In this document: piece after piece, positions 1-4,700 of the stretch
Layout: every line of letters begins with the position of its first letter
Numbering within the stretch: the stretch's first letter is position 1
Assembly: GCA_003354055.1 (NCBI GenBank)
Contig: PIVQ01000328.1
Span: 1 to 7,639 of the forward strand
DNA from: Desulfobacteraceae bacterium
GTDB lineage: Bacteria; Desulfobacterota; Desulfobacteria; Desulfobacterales; Desulfobacteraceae
Direction: 5' to 3'
Length of the DNA stretch: 7,639 bases
Notes under the pieces: model-generated
What the model was told of the DNA's origin: nothing
Database searches by the model: none
What the model saw: the letters and a program-made list of their open reading frames with translations, nothing else
Made by a program: the position numbers and the translations under genes

Positions 1-528
1 CACGGCGGTAAAGGGATGTCCCTGACGGCCCCCACGGGCAACGGGATGAAGGCGGCCATGGTGCAGGCGTACCAAAATTCGGGTGTCTCTCCCGGGACAA
101 TTTCATATATCGAGGCCCATGGAACCGCCACACCCATGGGCGACGCCGTGGAGATCAACACCTTGAAATCGGGTTATAATGAGATTTCTGAAAAAGGATA
201 TCATTTTCAGACAGGAGGAACAAAAATTCCTGTTTATATCAGCAGCTTGAAGCCTTGCATCGGCCATGGGGAGATCGCATCCGGAATGGCCGCCTTGATC
301 AAGGTCGTTATGGCCCTGAAGCATAAAATTATACCGGGACTTCCCGGTTTTGAGACATTAAATGAGAATATTTCCCTGGGCAAAAGTCGGTTTGAAATCA
401 GCTCCGAAAATCATCCATGGGAATCACTGACCGGTTCAGACGGCAACGTCTTACCGCGCCGCGCGGCCATCAACAGCTATGGTTTCGGAGGGGTAAATGC
501 CCATGCTGTAATTGAAGAATACGTGGAA
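1..528 (+). other. Ketosynthase domain, C-terminal part (active-site Cys lies upstream)
   Basis: The domain performs decarboxylative Claisen condensation. Both catalytic histidines are visible: His40 in EAHGTAT and His89 in the second-histidine motif. The active-site cysteine is upstream of the window. The second motif reads SLKPCIGHGE (residues 82-91) where most KS domains have K-S-N-I-G-H followed by T, C or L and then E. Lys84 and His89 are kept, but Ser and Asn are replaced by Pro85 and Cys86. The end of the domain, SYGFGGVNAHAVIEEY, matches the usual SSFGFGGTNAHVVLEE block. Because the EAHGT histidine is present, this KS cannot be called non-elongating from what is visible. The domain call is firm. 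Confidence 0.95.
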
Positions 529-1575
529 AAAAGGGCAACGACAGAGAAGACAGCCGACGGCCCCGACGGAGATGACCCCGTCATTTTCATCCTTTCGGCA
601 AGAACCCGGAAGCGTTTGAAGGTCTATGCCGAAAAAATGGCCGAATTTCTGGAAGAAAATAGCCCTAAGCTTCCGGATATTGCCTATACGCTCCAGACAG
701 GCCGTGAGGCAATGGAATATCGACTGGCGATGGTCGTAAATCATAAAGGCGACCTGTTGGAAGGACTGAAAGCCTTCGCCGGGTCTACCGGAAAAAATGG
801 GGACGCACCTAAGGTTCCCGTACGGATTTTTGTAGGAGAACCGGAAACGAATCTGGAAACCAGTCCTGAAATCAGCCCACTTTTATCGGTAGCAAAAGGT
901 GATACCGGGTTAAAAGACCTTTTGACGGAGAATTATCTTGAAAAATTGGCTGAATACTGGGTCAAGGGGCGTAACTTCCCTTGGGATGTGCTTTACAAGG
1001 GGAAAACTCCCGGTAAGGTGTCTTTACCGAGCTATCCTTTCGAAAGGCGTCGCTGTTGGATCGAAATTCCGGATGACCTGAAAAAAGGAGGGCCGGCCAG
1101 GGAAACACGGGATAAAAAGCCGGCCGACACTTTCCTAAAGCCCGGGATGGATGTCAGGCAATGGTTGACACGAACCTTGTGTGCGATGCTCAAGCTTTCC
1201 GAAAATGAGATCCGGCCGGATCAGGAGATGGGTCAATTCGGGTTTGATTCCTATAGCGGGATGAGGCTTATCAATAGGATAAAAGATGCCTATGACCTGA
1301 AGGTTCAACCGGAACGACTGCTTGAATATAATACGGTGGAAGCGCTTGCCCGATATTTAACGGAAAAAGTGAATAACGGCCAGCCCAAGATCGATAATAT
1401 CGCTATAAATTTAGAAAATGACCCAAGCAAAGTCGATGAAATTGTCGTGGATTCCACCGAAAACAAAGCCGATGCTACCGGCGTGGATGCGGGCTTGTGT
1501 GAAGATCTCAATCTGGATGAGTTGTCCGAGTCGGAGCTGGACCGCTTACTGAAACAACATATCGCCGATGAGTAA
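1..1575 (+). CDS. Trans-AT polyketide synthase, C-terminal part (KS-linker-ACP-tail), 5' end outside window
   Basis: This is the terminal 524 residues of a type I modular PKS. The reading frame is open from base 1, so the first in-frame ATG (base 16) is internal and not a start. Domains in order: C-terminal part of a KS (residues 1 to about 176), a trans-AT linker (about 177-360) with no acyltransferase, an ACP (about 383-457), an acidic low-complexity tail, and a terminal helix. The lack of an integrated AT, together with the linker motif TLQTGREAME (residues 230-239) and the later SLPSYPFERRRCW (341-353), is typical of trans-AT synthases, where malonyl units come from a separate acyltransferase. 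No KR, DH, ER or MT domain lies between KS and ACP, so this module would leave a beta-keto group unless acted on in trans. The protein acts in the cytoplasm and should pass its chain to the NRPS that starts 101 bp downstream. The family call is firm; the product is unknown. Confidence 0.95.
   Translation, partial: HGGKGMSLTAPTGNGMKAAMVQAYQNSGVSPGTISYIEAHGTATPMGDAVEINTLKSGYNEISEKGYHFQTGGTKIPVYISSLKPCIGHGEIASGMAALIKVVMALKHKIIPGLPGFETLNENISLGKSRFEISSENHPWESLTGSDGNVLPRRAAINSYGFGGVNAHAVIEEYVEKRATTEKTADGPDGDDPVIFILSARTRKRLKVYAEKMAEFLEENSPKLPDIAYTLQTGREAMEYRLAMVVNHKGDLLEGLKAFAGSTGKNGDAPKVPVRIFVGEPETNLETSPEISPLLSVAKGDTGLKDLLTENYLEKLAEYWVKGRNFPWDVLYKGKTPGKVSLPSYPFERRRCWIEIPDDLKKGGPARETRDKKPADTFLKPGMDVRQWLTRTLCAMLKLSENEIRPDQEMGQFGFDSYSGMRLINRIKDAYDLKVQPERLLEYNTVEALARYLTEKVNNGQPKIDNIAINLENDPSKVDEIVVDSTENKADATGVDAGLCEDLNLDELSESELDRLLKQHIADE
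529..1080 (+). other. Trans-AT PKS KS-flanking linker (AT remnant region)
   Basis: About 185 residues follow the KS. They begin with ILSARTRKRLKVYAEKM, continue with the trans-AT hallmark IAYTLQTGREAMEYRLA, and end with YWVKG..FPWDVLY and SLPSYPFERRRCW. The last part is equivalent to the post-AT linker of cis-AT synthases that wraps back on the KS. No GHSxG acyltransferase nucleophile motif is present anywhere in this stretch, so an AT domain is absent and not merely divergent. Such linkers are known in trans-AT systems as structural scaffolds for the KS and sites of contact for the stand-alone AT. The middle part (about residues 245-310) is poorly conserved. Confidence 0.88.
1147..1371 (+). 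other. Acyl carrier protein domain of the last PKS module
   Basis: This is a domain of about 75 residues with the phosphopantetheine attachment motif GFDSYSGM, the modified serine being Ser417 of the visible fragment. It is preceded by an LSENEIRPDQEMGQF helix-loop and followed by INRIKDAYDLKVQPERLLEYNTVEALARYL, the usual helix III/IV region ending in an EYxTV.ALARYL block. The residue where beta-branching ACPs carry a flag tryptophan is leucine here, so no sign of an HMG-synthase-type beta-branch is seen. It is a single carrier, not a tandem pair. It should hold the acyl chain just before transfer to C1 of the NRPS. Confidence 0.93.
1372..1572 (+). other. Acidic C-terminal tail and putative docking helix of the PKS
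   Basis: After the ACP come about 67 residues with no recognised catalytic domain. The first 40 are rich in Asn, Asp, Glu, Val and Thr and look disordered. The last part, LDELSESELDRLLKQHI, can form an amphipathic helix with leucines at heptad-like spacing. Short C-terminal helices of the type L-x-x-L-S-x-x-E-L are common at PKS subunit ends, where they recognise the N-terminus of the next subunit. The downstream NRPS begins with its own short charged helix, so the two are a plausible docking pair. This is inference; no fold class of docking domain can be fixed from sequence alone. Confidence 0.6.
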
Positions 1576-1676
1576 ATTGATTTGTAAAAAATATAAGGTA
1601 AATATCTTGCTTTTGATAGCACAGCTACCGCATTTGAATTGCACCCTTGTTGTATAGAATACAGGAGTAGATAATA
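1576..1676 (+). other. Intergenic spacer between the PKS and NRPS genes
   Basis: This is a 101-bp A+T-rich gap. It shows no hairpin followed by a T-tract, so no intrinsic terminator separates the genes and co-transcription is likely. A TATAGA hexamer (1653-1658) resembles a -10 box, but no good -35 hexamer lies at 16-18 bp from it. A TTGATA at 1613-1618 resembles a -35 but has no -10 at the right distance. An internal promoter is therefore not supported. An in-frame TAG at 1668-1670 closes the NRPS frame upstream and limits its start. Confidence 0.75.
1663..1667 (+). promoter_or_regulatory. Ribosome binding site of the NRPS gene
   Basis: AGGAG lies 9 nt upstream of the ATG at 1677, a standard Shine-Dalgarno sequence and spacing. 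The stop codon TAG at 1668-1670 is in frame with the gene, so no earlier start is possible. This site selects 1677 over the next in-frame ATG at 1704, which has no comparable site. Confidence 0.88.
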
Positions 1677-1769
1677 ATGAGCAATAGAATCGATGTTTCC
1701 CAAATGAGCAGAGAGCAAAAGCAGGCGATGCTCAGAGACCTTATGGAAAGAAAAAATCAGAAAGACTCT
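1677..1769 (+). other. N-terminal docking-like helix of the NRPS
   Basis: The first 31 residues precede the C1 domain and are highly charged. MSREQKQAMLRDLMERK at residues 10-26 can form one amphipathic helix. Leaders of the form LSxEQKxALLxxLL are often found on NRPS and PKS subunits that accept a chain from another polypeptide. The preceding PKS ends in a short helix of complementary, acidic character, which supports a subunit contact. It is too short for a full beta-hairpin docking domain of about 60 residues. Function is inferred. Confidence 0.5.
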
Positions 1770-4700
1770 TATTATCCCCTTTCATCGGGTCAAAAAGGAC
1801 TGTGGTTTCTTCAGCGCATGAAACCGAAAAGCCATGCCTATAATATACCGTGTGCTTTCAACGTATATGGTACCGTGGATATCGGCGCGCTGAAAAGGGC
1901 TTTGACGTCTTTGACGGATCGCCGCCCCATTCTCCGGACAGTGTTTAAAACCAATGAAGCCGGTGAACCACTTCAGTCCGTTGCTTATGAAAAACCGCTT
2001 TTTTTTAAGGCAGAGTCCATAACCGAAATGGCGGAATCTGAGATCGAACCATTTTTAAGGGCCGTGGCCCATGAACCGTTCGATCTTGAAAAAGGGCCGC
2101 TCTTTCGTGTCTATCTTTTCTCACGTTCGGATTCGGATGCTATTCTGCTCGTCAATCTGCACCACATCATCTTTGACGGAAGCTCATTTACCGTTTTCGT
2201 AGATGAGCTGATGAAGATGTACAGGGCTGAGCTGACGGGTGAAAAAGCTGTTTTGCCCAAGCCCGGATCTTCTTTTGCCGGCTATGTGAAATGGCAGCAA
2301 AAGATGCTCGCAGGTGAAGAGGGAAAAGCCCACAAAGCCTATTGGCTTGAAAAGCTTTCCGGGGAACTTCCGGTTTTAAGTCTGCCCACCGATTTCAGAC
2401 CTGGAGGCGAGTCTTCTCCCGGTGGGTCTTCTCCCGGCGGATCATCTTCCAGCGGGTGCGAGACCTACAGGACCGAAATTACATCAGATCTGTCCGCAAA
2501 ACTAAGGAACGTCGCCGCGGACAACCGGGTTTATCTTTTTACCGTACTGCTTTGCGCCTTCAAGGTATTGCTGCACCGATACACGGAACAGGACGACATT
2601 ATAACGGGTATTCCCATGGCCGGGCGAACCCGTACCGAATTTGAAGATTTGATCGGCTATTTCATCAATATGCTTCCGATCAGGGCAGATCTTTCGGCCG
2701 ATATCTCCTTTGCCGAACTGCTGCAACAGGTTCATAAAGCAAGCATGGGCGCGCTGGAACATCAGGATTATCCGTTTCCCGAGATCGTTAAGGCGCTAAG
2801 GGGGCGAGGATGGGGAGATAACAGCAACTCCCCCCTGTTTCAAACAAGTTTCGTGCTTCAAAACTGGGCAAAGGAGTTTGAGAATAAATTTGTTGATGCG
2901 TGGGGAGATGATACAGGATTTAAACTGGAACCGATGATGAACATTCAGCAGGAGGAGGATTTCAACCTGGCATTGGAAGTTCTTGATTTTGAGAGTTTCC
3001 AGTTTTTCTTCAAATATGATTCCGGCCTTTACAGGCGTGATACCATCATTCGCATGGCAGACCATTTCAAGCGGTTGCTTGAAGGCATTGCCGACAATCC
3101 AGCCCGGATTATTTCCCGATTGCCGCTGCTCACGGAACCGGATCGTCAAAATATCCTTGTTGAATGGAACGATACAAAGACGGATTTTGCAGATGGAATT
3201 TGCCTGCATCAACTCATCGAATCTCAGGTGGAAAAAACGCCTGACGCCCCGGCGCTCATCTTCGGAGCCGAACAATTGACCTATAAGGATTTGAACGGGC
3301 GCGCCAACCAGGCAGGGCGTTATTTGCAAAAACTCGGGGTCGGTCCCGGGACGCGGGTCGCGATCTGTATGGAACGTTCCATCAGTATGATTATCGGGTT
3401 GCTCGGTATTTTAAAAGCCGGCGGAGCGTATGTGCCCATTGATCCGGAATATCCCGAAGAACGCATCCGTTATATGCTGGATGATACGAAGGCGCCCGTT
3501 CTGCTGCTGCAAGACAAGTCGTCGGGCTCTCTGCCCGAACACGCGGCCAAAGTGGTGTACCTGGACGATGAATGGCCTGCGATCAGCCAGGAGGATGGAT
3601 CGAATATCCCCTGCGGCGTTACTTCCGAAGACCTGGCGTATATCATTTATACCTCGGGCTCCACAGGGAGACCCAAAGGGGTCATGATCCGGCACTGTGG
3701 CCTTCCCAATCTCGCCCAGGCCCAGATCCGTTTTTTTGGTGTCGAACCTATCTCCCGCGTTCTTCAGTTCGCCTCGATTAGTTTTGATGCGTCTATTTCG
3801 GAAATTGCAATGGCGCTTTGTTCCGGCGCCGCGCTTTGCCTGGCGTCTAAAGGGGATCTACTGCCCGGAGAGAAGCTGGAAGAGACGTTAATCCTGCATG
3901 CCATTACCCATGTAACGCTTCCGCCGACTGCCCTGACCGTTATGGCGCCCGAGAAGCTAAAGACGCTTTCCACCATTGTCGTCGCCGGTGAGGCGTGCCC
4001 GCCTGAACTCGCCGTCATTTGGTCAAAAAACCGGATATTCATCAATGCCTACGGTCCCTCCGAATCCACTGTCTGTGCCTCCGGCATGCGCTATGACGGC
4101 CGGGAAGGCAATCTGCCCATTGGCCGTCCCATAGACAACACGCAGTTGTTCATCCTCGACGGGCACCTTCAACCGGTTCCCATTGGCGTCCCGGGCGAGC
4201 TTCATATAGGCAGCGTGGGCCTGGCGTTAGGGTATTTGAATCTCCCTGATCTGACGAACGAAAAATTTATTTTGAATCCGTTCGACCAAAAGCACGGAAG
4301 CCGTCTCTACAAGACCGGGGATCTGTGCCGGTTTCTGCCGGACGGCAATATTGAGTTTCTGGGAAGGATGGATCACCAGATTAAAATCCGAGGTTTCAGG
4401 ATCGAGCTGGGAGAGATCGAGACGGTGCTGAGAGAGCATGAGCGGGTCAAGGACGCGGTTGTGGTCGCAAGGGAGACGGCTCGGGCCTTTGACAAGCAGT
4501 TGATCGCCTATTTTACGACTGAAAAACCTGAGGAGGCGCCCACTCAAGACGAATTGCGCACACGTCTGAAGGCAACGCTACCGGATTTCATGATACCCGC
4601 CCCATTTATATGCCTTGAGACGATGCCACTGACGCCCAACGGTAAAATTGACCGAAAATCTCTGCCGGCGCCTGACCTCAAGTCTATTCGGGAGCAGGCG

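Noticed and set aside
1..528. Non-elongating KS (KS0)
   Set aside because: The EAHGT histidine that is usually lost in KS0 domains is present; the active-site cysteine is not visible, so the call cannot be made.
1240..1266. ACP marked for HMG-synthase beta-branching
   Set aside because: The flag tryptophan seen after the DS motif in such ACPs is replaced by leucine.
1617..1627. Small inverted repeat TAGC-ACA-GCTA as a terminator or operator
   Set aside because: Arms are only 4 bp and no T-tract follows; this is expected by chance in A+T-rich sequence.
1639..1653. Sigma-54-like promoter (TTGCACC-N4-TTGT)
   Set aside because: The invariant GG at -24 and GC at -12 are TG and GT here, so the key bases are missing.
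1305..1718. Antisense open frame of 137 codons across the end of the PKS gene and the spacer
   Set aside because: It lies opposite a gene with clear ACP and tail motifs, its translation is serine-rich and like no family, and it crosses both a gene end and a gene start.
2796..3329. Antisense open frame of 177 codons
   Set aside because: It is a shadow of the C1/A1 region of the NRPS, where the plus-strand frame has continuous conserved motifs. Other minus-strand frames at 4578-5012, 5280-5621 and 6000-6308 are rejected for the same reason.
2456..3891. Several short plus-strand frames in other registers, possibly indicating a frameshifted NRPS
   Set aside because: Motif-by-motif checking shows the NRPS motifs all stay in the frame of ATG 1677, so the gene is intact and the short frames are shadows.
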